From positions 1-36,161 of the forward strand of contig CAMXBD010000018.1 in NCBI GenBank assembly GCA_947179245.1: a stretch of 36,161 bases of DNA, in the 5' to 3' direction. Position numbers and translations under genes: made by a program. The stretch is from an uncultured Lachnospiraceae bacterium (lineage in GTDB: Bacteria > Bacillota > Clostridia > Lachnospirales > Lachnospiraceae). The notes beneath the pieces are model-generated. The model was not told the DNA's origin. It worked only from the letters and a program-made list of their open reading frames with translations, and made no database searches. Below, piece by piece: positions 12,201-17,737 of this stretch. The stretch's first letter is position 1, and the number at the start of each line of letters is the position of its first letter.

Positions 12201-12835
12201 ATACTCCTACTTATCAGATTACGCCGGTATTAGGGAATGTAAATGTTACATTTGAGAATGTTTCTACTATGCAAAATCCGGCAGCAGGATCAGATGAGGC
12301 GGCAGTAGATATGGTATTTGCATCCGCAAGCGCGGCAAAAGGTATTTTGACGCTCAAAAACGAAAGTGTATACACCAAAGGCAATTTCGTTGTGAAGGAG
12401 TTGTGCGTATCAGGAGAGGCAGCTATTATTGCGGATAAGGCTGTGACGCTTACTAATATTACAGGTGAGGCTGGGGCAGATAGTGCGTCCCTTGTGCTGG
12501 ATACCAAAGTTACTGCAATTACCAAAGCAGGTCAGCAGTCCCTCACTCAGTTAACTTTGAATGGTACGATTAGTGGAGTTGAAGTAGGTGTTGCGCCACG
12601 TATGTATGACCTTTCACAAAAGTCATATCACAGACTGACCTCTTACGAGGCTAGAGCTATGCAGGCAACGGCTGCTAAACCGGATGTCAGTCAGAAGCTG
12701 GCGAATTTATCCAAAACGTTTGCTGATTTTGATTCCTTGATAATACTGTATTCTTCCAAGGGCGACAGCTGGAGTCAGATAGAGCCGAATATGAATTTCT
12801 ATAATTACAGTAACGGACTTTATATGAGACCTTAA
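299..12835 (+). CDS. Giant modular surface-type protein: two transglutaminase-like domains, FN3-like domain, ~9 repeated putative beta-helix/adhesin modules; 5' end unresolved
   Basis: Single 4178-codon ORF. TG domain 1 has AVCQGY / NHIWN / VDVTWDDP; TG domain 2 has ATCEGYS / AHTYNIV / YYFTDPSAN (Cys-His-Asp order). Repeated 'F.eAV..IN.L.d....Y.i.LL....ALTMP....' modules follow. The same frame is open upstream to ~47 (acidic tract) without ATG/GTG/TTG; the GTG at 299 is the first possible start. Confidence 0.9.
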   Translation: MLFSAQEDRAEAAIVEGLKARETQIDVSSYGLTASTLKEVYVRALNNNPSLFYVKSAWSYSQTSSGQIVYVMPTYLAEYDESSSARYEEAVQKALESVNDEMNDKEKALALHDYLAMCCAYENDGQGNYTSYNAYDALVNGVAVCQGYTLAYTELLQRVGIGTSYATSDPMNHIWNLIELDNSWYHVDVTWDDPTPDYTGRVLHNNFLRSNNGITEEGHYSWVTGIDGLTCTDDSYASGQFWNDLSTAVIYEGADCYYMSGTGNIVERSGDGSEQNVYGLTDKTWNAWGSNGYWPGIYTGLSRVGNYLYCNDKLHVYRISLSNFRAEEIYSYAGGDGYIYGTRVCDNMLMLAVSQNPNNIPRRMTVELPEPVETFDNLDFTWMSAWYDDDFPNNSYTISSANTNGKLKCIVFTPMTESRQKNLKDFYVNLFQTGKYVEVVLLDTNGVERKPLWDLKTQAESGLVPVGESSAVKYGYDTGDREEGTDGIRESYQAYCESVEAEYNPENPACFFIDAQNTMIDYHILSADTTMSELAYDIAGTVTEKRYIEASLSSPGNLKIKSNKEGRIVLQWDEPYGDSADHYNVYRADARNGKYVKLDAECTYWSDASGNSHVLYTDIVDAVNGNNPVYYYKVVAADWFGALSPESNIATNEGMKTVADPSYKKKIYLVDEDGNEVDSITLGVGESIRLYPEMLCNNGEVVRFDGKGFPSDDLYTDDIPHYSIVKGNDFDYDWDSEYVSYSFEMLDRGYVVITGLQSTDGADNRYFKCSIENNPYTEEAQEIKTYVPVTVTGEGVSDTGWTLPLDCYTDRQELNQMLRDKVINRETKMGFCVPQTIWDEWQEEAKWSVDRDIMDFYKDREGMKSWEGDYLLYAVERQNSKEQGYAIYRWDSQEEDNLYYIVTMDFKYFDNADQEEKVKDKLDELIWTPGGALYQYHDSKYDEYEIVKACMDWIQNNVSYIGTTTAVYHSAYSALYNKKATCEGYSLLLYRMLREFGISNRILMGTDANAHTYNIVEINGVYYFTDPSANILLKGSKNFSHAPWQSHFRDPEFKANITDRISETDYVYLPRNIELYQLATNDGQEVETYIDRYKTFEEAREVMEEDGNYLIRLMGNTSLVTGDELDLPTNIGCELDLKGYTLGVPKSAVICADIYGGDNGKGVIKVDKNQSLTLNTSGSEIQVRNLTISFDAASQSSELKLGSSSLDKPLTLTQVNVTGTPALVVGSNIVMDSASSFAVGALKVEDTSRNTVLDGKLTAKTLGAGALSLTVRDLTVSGETVVDGGFELNVKGNVSFGKVTVQNSSTADPFLINLLKIVDGQDSEISTGAVKFTGALVKDSSASYAVELQRMKAVQGSEDVMESDPFMPEDIIATITAKESVVPTGYFCIPKDTYGRDLCLVREGNALKVQGAILEVSLQGKTGTQKYVSLDEAILRMASDFGNEKGDYTFTFLSDTSLTKNITLPAMVQTLELKTSEKQDNQHLFAVLDLKGYTLSTVAAVKMYEGLQIISSGKRGKLTLTGTAADGQDFYVETLTGDVKWINAIGEELVNASDSRTMLDGVDLSASKGVIVLQTEGSVVLNANISARELRVESGNWILGGVTMSSGYNVANGAEVAQSALTLTNSMADISGNSIIDNAVTLTNTKLAVKQGGELSAGTIQVKTLYKQESAANGYTIENAGHFQAGTLQMSVGTFYNSGTAQMDAISNIKAFVNARSAVLVSGTFNQISSGSSRLEADSVLAVKEKAVLYNIELCGAYFYQLEGCNTAFEGKVTLADEVSDEGIGLRYGVITESTFENLLRDGNENVSVQELAPQTMLFTTKISKFPSTYVRALQPDADSAYTMVYQIGQNIRVGKEWIVIWAKRLDGEEQHLKSFVRWTDAVAYLSDLSNPSLTYIVDILDDVDIEQALTMPAKSAGLIIRGTNMPGEEAGSVRTNVLTYTGDLNLTTNVEFSNIELRAKKNNVDYQSVVTLKGKSLTFSNGASGTFAAINGNATAALVINDSRVEVRGALTVGELRSAEGGELIGLATIKRDKNGNITAVTPQITITGQTAIDMPITVGLQEKVTVNKVVSYEMINFAGASGEQIRTAGIQLIKAVYAQPEDYKVSEENGIQNGTLTKKNGYLLWFDGSEYSVILRYGSGANQTEIPCATFADAVAEINSLKTKQPYTLLVQEKAEEISGNAPAALAMPNKNYISGLRIEAVSTDTVKLYYLGNLTLTTDTVLKDVEFCQMVKVGKEYVPADVSKEDYPAPVTLSTGGFGLTIEGKVRFNTPLHLNGANAGTFTIAKDASLATETNGITADLDNTSVSVIVGSVQKFKTFDIAEGQSVQICQFGTKSAKGVTYTAATLNVTGMTVGGNLTVDNGNATIRDLIMTGGTLQVTGEKAGKAVLTNVTMEGNKSEIFADRDFTISGTLTNLGTNAELYTRQKPEAKGITQMPYLNITGKVVTEPGRQITIGVRPNDCTIDEMAELHDAPQASAQLLTAKSAGVECFAADPDNVNNAGAYGPGNENGYMLVKTGNNIYAYDSDHVVVALCKGTVSNCSLENAEIINYYPGWQEAVAALNALNQKTETYTLLLLKDIGTQDASLSLSMPSKAEKVYVTSVDVADGNSKSIFYRNALNLGTNMEFANVELAPVTAKGLGASLGFTVNNFALTLRDIQVSEAESGMSLKDITGKGKGSVTLMSEGLTFSGGISGVQVLMVQKDAIVTGAVKADTLMLQDNVEFTANGAITVTNIENGNGQNTLAYGRTAKDLSNLTINGTITNSNRENPLQLKMIIPEGKDWNEYALHLAEIKAGGYKVTLSDTNKLAVMPKVSTADFNFCFKSMEHGDLVENIVKANKGLYLMADDNEADYSVGLKSSAKDGMNLCMDLTQAMNEINTLADGTADYTLYLWGYFDDTNITDNNPYGALTMPGNGKAKSVTLTGSDEEGVSYNTVVTFTGNINAYGNLTMKDLCLEPVKSISNGTPADFNISVTGNAKSGASLTLDNVKTEADKKWNWSNQEIAVEETGFINQISGIKNLTNVTIRNSNLRLKTGIANVNELSMDDVRLITCKASTVNNLSMNSSSWDAMGATTITNVTNFTGGGDSCYLATKQAAKNFLPQLTINGRIEDVMTCKVIAASTSVTEIKYVDSYKDVKLAKLPKEAAGKLNVLWSESQTETESGWIVPENRIYYKDTANYVLCGDTSEMAIKLTGTNGEGVALADTYAKCYQDVVTIINNLNDPKASYRIELLQSEFMTGKDGTFGAMTFPANNKAESITLAGDMQNVPVLTFSGNITAYGNVTLENLELCAVKNIVSSVPVDFNLSINGGKDAASLTLTNVQISENGGKLSSVNGNSKASVILNSEGLNLSGSINGVTTLTVKENAVVNNAVKANTLRLQGGIEFTAKGAITVTDIENVGGQNTLAYSRTAKNVTNLTVNGTINNVEGTGQLLSLKMLLPEGASQTAYELMKDPLKTSGFRVVLNDQKKLAVLPKVSTDEFEFSIGSDGSSSTIAADKLVKANKGLYLANDDVAADMVTLETMDGNSVRCLDLNQAVSEINTLADGTASYKVILNGDCEDANVTDANAYSALTMPGNGKAGSVTLKGELNGENTSVLTFSGNITAYGNITMENLTLNPMKGASNNAPADFNITVTGNAKTGASLIMNHVQTAADEQWDWSYQDTPVEQTGFINQISGTKGVTNVTIEESNLRLKTGLTNVNELSLNSARLITCKTTVINNLSMDDSGWDALGATTITNVTHFAGSGDNCYLAAKQAAKTFQPQLTINGMVEEIVTCKVIAASTSVTAIEYVASYKDVKLAKMPKEAAGKLNVLWTESQTGTDSEWVVPGNRIYYKDTANFVLCGDISEMAVKLTGTNSGGMAYIDTYAKCYQDAVTIINNTNDPKALYEIEFLMEGEIRTGKDGNAYGALTLPTKATGVTIRGVVSDTDTVSTYLCYTGTLKPNCPTTFKDLVLTEGAVKKNVYTPTYQITPVLGNVNVTFENVSTMQNPAAGSDEAAVDMVFASASAAKGILTLKNESVYTKGNFVVKELCVSGEAAIIADKAVTLTNITGEAGADSASLVLDTKVTAITKAGQQSLTQLTLNGTISGVEVGVAPRMYDLSQKSYHRLTSYEARAMQATAAKPDVSQKLANLSKTFADFDSLIILYSSKGDSWSQIEPNMNFYNYSNGLYMRP
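610..935 (+). other. Transglutaminase-like domain 1 (within giant ORF)
   Basis: EKALALHDYLAMCCAYEN...YDALVNGVAVCQGYTLAYTELLQRVGI...NHIWNLIELDNSWYHVDVTWDDP. Confidence 0.85.
1950..2255 (+). other. Fibronectin type III-like domain (within giant ORF)
   Basis: SSPGNLKIKSNKEGRIVLQWDEPYGDSADHYNVYRADARNGKYVKL...YYYKVVAADWFGALSPESNIA is a typical FN3 pattern. Confidence 0.65.
3115..3405 (+). other. Transglutaminase-like domain 2 (within giant ORF)
   Basis: YEIVKACMDWIQNNVSY...YSALYNKKATCEGYSLLLYRMLREFGI...DANAHTYNIVEINGVYYFTDPSAN. Confidence 0.8.
8200..11960 (+). repeat. Internal tandem duplication, ~1.98-1.99 kb period (two copies of a two-module superunit)
   Basis: NTLADGTADYTLYL (aat at 8942) vs NTLADGTASYKVIL (aat at 10931), offset 1989; IENGNGQNTLAYGRTAK (8531) vs IENVGGQNTLAYSRTAK (10517), offset 1986; CYLATKQAAK (9572) vs CYLAAKQAAK (11555), offset 1983. 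Confidence 0.85.
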
Positions 12836-12900
12836 GATGTTTCTATGCACAGGTGGATCTTTTGAATTTGCTATCTGCCAAGAGGCATGGAACAGAGAAA

Positions 12901-12946
12901 ATTAAACAGTCTCCCGCAACTTGTTGTGTGAGATTGTTTAATTTTT
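12901..12946 (+). terminator. Rho-independent terminator after giant gene
   Basis: attaaacagtctcccgcaac-ttgttgtgtgagattgtttaattttt: long stem with a few wobbles, then T5. Confidence 0.8.
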
Positions 12947-13021
12947 GTTGTTGAAAATACGGTGAATTCCATGGAAAGGTTTGGTATACTATACTCATCA
13001 AATAAAAAGGCAGGTTTTTAT

Positions 13022-13531
13022 ATGGACATAAATTTGCAGATTACTGATATGGCGGGTGCAAGCCCCGAACATTCTCTGGTGATTGTCAATTTTGTTTCGG
13101 CAATCAGGAAACAGTTAAGGAATAGTACATGCTATGTGTACTCCGATAATGTGCAGTATAGATTTAAAACTGATGATGGAGAAGGCAAAATAGTCATTCC
13201 AGATGCCTCCATTAATTGCCGTACAAAATCAAGGCGTGGCAATACGTTTCTTGACACACCCAGATTTGTATTAGAAGTGTTGGCTCCAACCACAGAGCAA
13301 TATGACCGTTCTGAGAAAATGGAAATATACAGACAGCAGGAAATTGAAGAATATTGGATTGTAGATTGGAGAAAGAAAGAGGTTGAAATATACGAGTTAG
13401 ATTATGAAAATGACATTCCAAAATATTTTTTGTGGAATAAAATTACGGAAAACAATAAGAGTGAATTAAAAATTATCCATTTTCCGGGTATAAATATTAC
13501 TTTTGATGAATTGTTTGATGAAATTGAATAA
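13022..13531 (+). CDS. Uma2 family endonuclease (DUF820, PD-(D/E)XK)
   Basis: YRFKTDDGEGKIVIPDASINC...DTPRFVLEVLAPTTEQYDRSEKMEIYRQQEIEEYWIVDWRKKEVEIY is characteristic of Uma2. The track ORF starts at 12962; internal ATG 13022 (MDINLQ) looks like the true start. Confidence 0.85.
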   Translation: MDINLQITDMAGASPEHSLVIVNFVSAIRKQLRNSTCYVYSDNVQYRFKTDDGEGKIVIPDASINCRTKSRRGNTFLDTPRFVLEVLAPTTEQYDRSEKMEIYRQQEIEEYWIVDWRKKEVEIYELDYENDIPKYFLWNKITENNKSELKIIHFPGINITFDELFDEIE

Positions 13532-13537
13532 ACATAC

Positions 13538-13571
13538 CAAAAAGCATTGGCATAACCGCCAGTGTTTTTTT
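13538..13571 (+). terminator. Rho-independent terminator
   Basis: aaaaagcattggc-ataacc-gccagtgttttttt stem with two wobbles, then T-run. Confidence 0.75.
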
Positions 13572-13689
13572 GTAATTAAGAAATTGTACCGTCTTTCGAG
13601 TTTGCGAAGCAAAGTTCAATTTTTGCAAGGTTAACGCAAGCATCATGTAATGTTCCTGTAAGGCAACGATGTTAGAATCATGTTTATAC

Positions 13690-14010
13690 AGCTGCCAATG
13701 GGACTTTGCTTTGGTGCGCTGCAATGCCATGCATTGTTTTGGGCGTCTGGTGCAATAAGTCCTATATCATCTCTGTCGCAGTCATGACCGAGGAGGCGAG
13801 ACGCTCCAACTTTGATTTTGCGGCACTGGTAGAAATAACTATCTGGGGCAATGCACAGATTACCGTTCCTGTTTGGATATTGTGTTTTGTTTTTTAAAGA
13901 AGGGCTGCTCAGAAATATTTATCTTTTCCGGAAGGCGGAAACTATATTGGTATCGTAGATGACGGATTTACCGGCAGTCTGAAACTGTGTATAGAGTGAA
14001 TGCATATCGA
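13690..14010 (+). pseudogene. Degenerate coding remnant (unidentified)
   Basis: Short hydrophobic or protein-like fragments in changing frames (MFIQLPMGLCFGALQCHALFWASG...; VAVMTEEARRSNFDFAALVEITIWGNAQITVPVWILCFVF; EGGNYIGIVDDGFTGSLKLCIE) separated by stops. Confidence 0.3.
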
Positions 14011-14026
14011 TATATGAAATCGAAGT

Positions 14027-14689
14027 TCATAATAAGAATTTGCTGACAGCCGTATAGAAAAAGGAAAAAATAATGCTCGACAGGACGAACTCAGAGCCGA
14101 TTAGCATAAGAAGTGTACCGATTTTATATCTGATGATATTTTTATAGATCATTAATGTACAGTAAAAGGTAAATATATCCTTCTGTTCCTGCTTGTCGTG
14201 ATGTTTGATAACATAATCTGAAAAGTGCTTGCGAAAACAAAGCATCTCAATCATATTTACGAATATAGGAAGGTCATAAAAATCAGCAGTGCACGTAGGA
14301 AGAGATATCGTCAGAGATAAATCATCACTCTTGAAAGTTATTTGCGGATTTTTCAGTATGTAATAATTATATTTCAGGAAACCGGATTTTTCCCGGCTGT
14401 ATCTTTTCAGGAATGGCCATCTTTTCCAAGAAGAGAGATTAGTTATCTGCTCGTGAAGCGCGGAGAGATTTTCCTGAAATGAATGGATCTGCTTATTGCA
14501 ATAAAGGGAGATCACGGAGATTACCGCCGATCCAAATGTGGCGAAAATAGAGCCTAGAGGAATGCAGTTACTTAAAGTCGCGTCCACAATACATTGACTG
14601 AAAATGAGATAGGTCACGTATACAGTGACACAAAATGAAAGAATCAGCAAAAGGAACTTGGCGATGCGTAAGAAAAAAGCAGATTGCAC
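14027..14689 (-). CDS. Hypothetical membrane protein (~4 TM)
   Basis: 220 aa; two N-terminal hydrophobic helices (FLLLILSFCVTVYVTYLIF; IPLGSIFATFGSAVISVISLY) and a C-terminal hydrophobic region (IGTLLMLIGSEFVLSSIIFSFFY). GTG start lies in a hairpin; no clear SD. Confidence 0.6.
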   Translation of the reverse strand: MQSAFFLRIAKFLLLILSFCVTVYVTYLIFSQCIVDATLSNCIPLGSIFATFGSAVISVISLYCNKQIHSFQENLSALHEQITNLSSWKRWPFLKRYSREKSGFLKYNYYILKNPQITFKSDDLSLTISLPTCTADFYDLPIFVNMIEMLCFRKHFSDYVIKHHDKQEQKDIFTFYCTLMIYKNIIRYKIGTLLMLIGSEFVLSSIIFSFFYTAVSKFLL

Positions 14690-14707
14690 GAGCAGTCTGT
14701 TTTTTTG
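14673..14707. terminator. Bidirectional terminator-like hairpin
   Basis: aaaaaagcagattgc-acga-gcagtctgttttttt: A-run/stem/T-run; overlaps the GTG start of the minus-strand ORF. Confidence 0.6.
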
Positions 14708-14852
14708 CAGTTATTTAAAAGTAATTCGCCTTCTTTGATGCTATAATTGCAATCCATTTGTATTCTCCGCTTTTCCTGACAAATATATGAATGATCAAAT
14801 CATGTATATTTTCATCATACATAATATTGTATCGCTTTTCAAGAATATATGA

Positions 14853-14881
14853 TTGACAGGACATGCTAAGCGAAATATAAT
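14853..14881 (+). promoter_or_regulatory. SigA-type promoter
   Basis: TTGACA (14853-14858), exact 17-nt spacer, TATAAT (14876-14881), upstream of the TetR-flavodoxin pair. Confidence 0.85.
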
Positions 14882-14967
14882 CGATTTATATAAAGAGATT
14901 ATATAATATGTTTATGTAACTATTCTATAGGGAATGCATCGATAAATTTATATGAAAGGACAGTATA

Positions 14968-15546
14968 ATGCCTAAACAGAGAATCACCAAAGAAATGATA
15001 GTTGAGGCAGCTTTTGGGATTGCGCGAGAAAGCGGTCAGGACAGTGTACTTGTGAAGGAGATCGCCGGCAGGCTGAATTGTTCGGTACAGCCGATTTACA
15101 GTTATTGCAGCAGCATGGAGGGGCTTAAAAAAGACTTAATTATCCGGGTGAGGCAGTTTGTGCAGGACTATGTTGAGGAATATATTGCTATGCATGGTGG
15201 CGCAAATACGAATGATTTTTTCAAAATGACAGGACATGCATATGTGCAGCTTGCCGAGGCGGAGCCACATATTTTTCAGATGTTTATCCTGCATGAGCGT
15301 GAGGAAATTGATTCATTGGATGCGCTATATCAGGCGGAGTGTCATCCGGATATGGCTCAACACATTGCAGAAAATCTACACATTGATATTTGCAAGGCGC
15401 GTATGCTGCACAGAAATATGATGATCTATAACGTTGGCATTGGCACGATTCTTGCGACGGCAAGCCCCGGAATTTCAGTTAATGAGATTTATGAGCAGTT
15501 AGATATTGCATATCAGGCTTTTTTACGGCAGGGGATGGAAGAGTAA
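14968..15546 (+). CDS. TetR/AcrR family transcriptional regulator
   Basis: N-terminal HTH ITKEMIVEAAFGIARESGQDSVLVKEIAGRLNCSVQPIYSYCSSMEGLKKDL; SD aaagga. Confidence 0.85.
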   Translation: MPKQRITKEMIVEAAFGIARESGQDSVLVKEIAGRLNCSVQPIYSYCSSMEGLKKDLIIRVRQFVQDYVEEYIAMHGGANTNDFFKMTGHAYVQLAEAEPHIFQMFILHEREEIDSLDALYQAECHPDMAQHIAENLHIDICKARMLHRNMMIYNVGIGTILATASPGISVNEIYEQLDIAYQAFLRQGMEE

Positions 15547-15567
15547 AAGAAGGAGGAACTTAAAAAT

Positions 15568-16119
15568 ATGGCAGTGAATAAAGTATTGATTGTATATTAC
15601 AGTAAGACAGGTTTTACAAAAAAGTATGCGGAATGGATTGAGGAGAGCCTTTCGGAAGGTCTGTCCTGTGACGTGTTTTCTTATAGCAAACGCAGGAAAA
15701 TACAGTTAAGTCAGTATGATATCATCTTGTTTGGCGGTGGTTTCCATGCAGGACAGATTAACGGTATTAAATGGTTCAAGACACAGATGCATAAGCTGTC
15801 AGATAATGCAAATAGGAGAATTGCAGTCTTTGCTACAGGAGCGATGCCGGCAGAGGCGCCGGATATCGAGAAGGCACTGCGGCAGAATTTTACGGAAGAA
15901 GAGTGGGCAAAGATCACAGCATTCTATCTGCCGGGCGGTTTGTGCTATGAAAAAATGGGCGTCGGAGACAGGCTCATGATGGCGGCTTTCAGGGCTCTTT
16001 TAAAAGAAAAAAATGTTGACAGCCAGATGCAGCAGATAGTGGCACATTCGTTTGACCTTACAAGTAAAGAGTTGATTACTCCGCTGGTGGAGTGGTGCGT
16101 TTCTTTCCGATCAAAGTGA
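15568..16119 (+). CDS. Flavodoxin-domain protein
   Basis: KVLIVYYSKTGFTKKYAEWI (FMN phosphate loop), YDIILFGGGFHAGQINGIKWF; SD aaggagg; 21 bp after the TetR gene. Confidence 0.85.
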   Translation: MAVNKVLIVYYSKTGFTKKYAEWIEESLSEGLSCDVFSYSKRRKIQLSQYDIILFGGGFHAGQINGIKWFKTQMHKLSDNANRRIAVFATGAMPAEAPDIEKALRQNFTEEEWAKITAFYLPGGLCYEKMGVGDRLMMAAFRALLKEKNVDSQMQQIVAHSFDLTSKELITPLVEWCVSFRSK

Positions 16120-16855
16120 TCGCTTTCTGCGGACATTGATTGATACAGCGGTAACACATAGTACACTTTCCGGCAGTTATGACTTTGCCATTGCTTAAGG
16201 TCAGATTATGCATGGGACATACGCCGACACATTTGCCGCACCTGATGCAGGATGTGTTACGAATTTTTAATTTGTCGGAATAGTGCCGTGTCGTATTGTA
16301 GAACCAAAGCCGCTGTCCGAATAAGCCAGCCAGACGGGCAAAGAAACTCAGCCCGTTTTGCGGCGGTTTGCCGTTTATCAGTTTGCGGGCGGCGGTTTCC
16401 AGTTTAGCATCTGCTTTTTCAATAATCTTTCGGTTTTTATCCGGAGAGAATTTCAATAATTTGACGTCACAGATGCAGTCGGGCATGATAACGTGTACGC
16501 CACCGATGATGTCTGCGTTGTATTGCCTGAAAAGTCTGGCAGATACGCCTGCACCGTCGCCGCTGAACAGCCCCATGGTACAGATGATGAAAATCTTTTT
16601 TCCATTCCAGACATCTTTGTTTTCGACGATAAAATCCCGCACGATCTTAGGAAGATTGCTGTAGTAGATGGGATAAGCGAAGACGACCATATTTTGAGAA
16701 GCTTTTAATGCTTCTACGGCACAATCTGATTCTTCTATGGAAATAAGTTGTGCTGGGTGTCCGCTCAGTTGGTTTTTGTTTGATGATACTGCGGCGATAA
16801 ATTTTTCTATGCAGTGTTTTGTATTTCCTGTGCCGCTGAAATAGATTCCTGTCAT
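16076..16855 (-). CDS. EFR1-type ferredoxin: flavodoxin-like domain plus two 4Fe-4S clusters
   Basis: MTGIYFSGTGNTKHCIEKF; CIRCGKCVGVCPMHNL; CTMCYRCINQCPQKAI. The track ORF starts at 16927, but ATG at 16853-16855 precedes the flavodoxin motif. Confidence 0.85.
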   Translation of the reverse strand: MTGIYFSGTGNTKHCIEKFIAAVSSNKNQLSGHPAQLISIEESDCAVEALKASQNMVVFAYPIYYSNLPKIVRDFIVENKDVWNGKKIFIICTMGLFSGDGAGVSARLFRQYNADIIGGVHVIMPDCICDVKLLKFSPDKNRKIIEKADAKLETAARKLINGKPPQNGLSFFARLAGLFGQRLWFYNTTRHYSDKLKIRNTSCIRCGKCVGVCPMHNLTLSNGKVITAGKCTMCYRCINQCPQKAITLIGKKRTTPPAE

Positions 16856-16975
16856 AATTCTCTCCGTTCCTGATGCGATTGATTCAAGATATATATGGAT
16901 TACTTTGGTCAGATGCCTAAAGGTCAATTAATTCCCTCATTTCCTGTCACACGCTTAAAGTCTGTTATTGAAGTT

Positions 16976-17707
16976 TCAATTTGCGTCAAGGGCATTCTCT
17001 ACAGCCTTCTCTATGACAAGGCTGGAATTTGTTGCCCCGGATACGGCATCTATATCCGTGCGTTGGGAAGTGATGATGTTCTGAATGATCTGCTCTGCGT
17101 TCTTTCCCCTTTGGTGCCGGTGTTCCAGCAGACGGATATCTGTGATCAGGCCGTCTGACACAGTAACAGAAACCTGCGCATAAATATATCCGGCATCATA
17201 TTCGCCGATGTAAATGCCGTCTTCCATCTGAGATGTATCTACGCCTTGTAACCGGATGCAGGCAATTCGATTATTATAATTTTCAAAATCCAAATAATAG
17301 AATAGGATATGCGCGGCAATGCAGACCAGCATGATAAAAGACATCACACGATGCAGCTGGAGCTTATATGCGGCTGGATTAGAAACGTTTGTGTTTAGAT
17401 TCTTTGATATTATCTGAAAACCACCGTTATGACAGAAGACGATAAGCAAAAGATAGGTGGCAGCTGCACAAATACCAGTTACGAGTACAGCTATGTTTCT
17501 CATTCTTAGAACAGGGAAGACGAGCATCATATGCACAGCGCTGCCTATCAATAAGATACCGCTGGCTGGTTTATGCAGTTTCATGATAAATCTGTCGGCT
17601 TTTCGTAAGCCGGCTTTTCTGGTCAATGCTTTCAGAAGTAAGATGCAAAAGCATAATAAGCATATGTAACCTGTGATGATGCCTGACATATTAGAGTGCC
17701 TCCTCAA
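16976..17707 (-). CDS. Membrane protein with cytochrome b-like TM region and C-terminal FMN-binding domain
   Basis: Several TM helices with His residues, then DGIYIGEYDAGYIYAQVSVTVSDGLITDIRLLEH...DIDAVSGATNSSLVIEKAVENAL (FMN_bind with SGAT flavinylation-type motif). Confidence 0.8.
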   Translation of the reverse strand: MRRHSNMSGIITGYICLLCFCILLLKALTRKAGLRKADRFIMKLHKPASGILLIGSAVHMMLVFPVLRMRNIAVLVTGICAAATYLLLIVFCHNGGFQIISKNLNTNVSNPAAYKLQLHRVMSFIMLVCIAAHILFYYLDFENYNNRIACIRLQGVDTSQMEDGIYIGEYDAGYIYAQVSVTVSDGLITDIRLLEHRHQRGKNAEQIIQNIITSQRTDIDAVSGATNSSLVIEKAVENALDAN

Positions 17708-17737
17708 ATGAAAATGCTATTATCGAATAGCAGTACG

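Noticed and set aside
587-12525. Many minus-strand and out-of-frame ORFs (60-132 aa) inside the giant gene
   Set aside because: Shadow ORFs in a long, repeat-biased coding gene; no recognisable domains or RBS.
13497-13730. Minus-strand ORF 77 aa (MALQRTKAKSHWQLYKH...LALTLQKLNFASQTRKTVQFLNYKKTL)
   Set aside because: Overlaps the Uma2 gene end, its terminator and the dispersed repeat; likely a translation of repeat DNA rather than a gene.
14881-14915. Inverted repeat ATAATC...GATTAT downstream of the 14853 promoter as TetR operator
   Set aside because: Short 6-bp arms in AT-rich DNA; too likely by chance to report as a site.
15236-15979. Alternate-frame ORFs over the TetR and flavodoxin genes (15236..15421, 15716..15979, 15711..15917)
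   Set aside because: Fully inside confident CDSs, Cys/Arg-rich nonsense composition.
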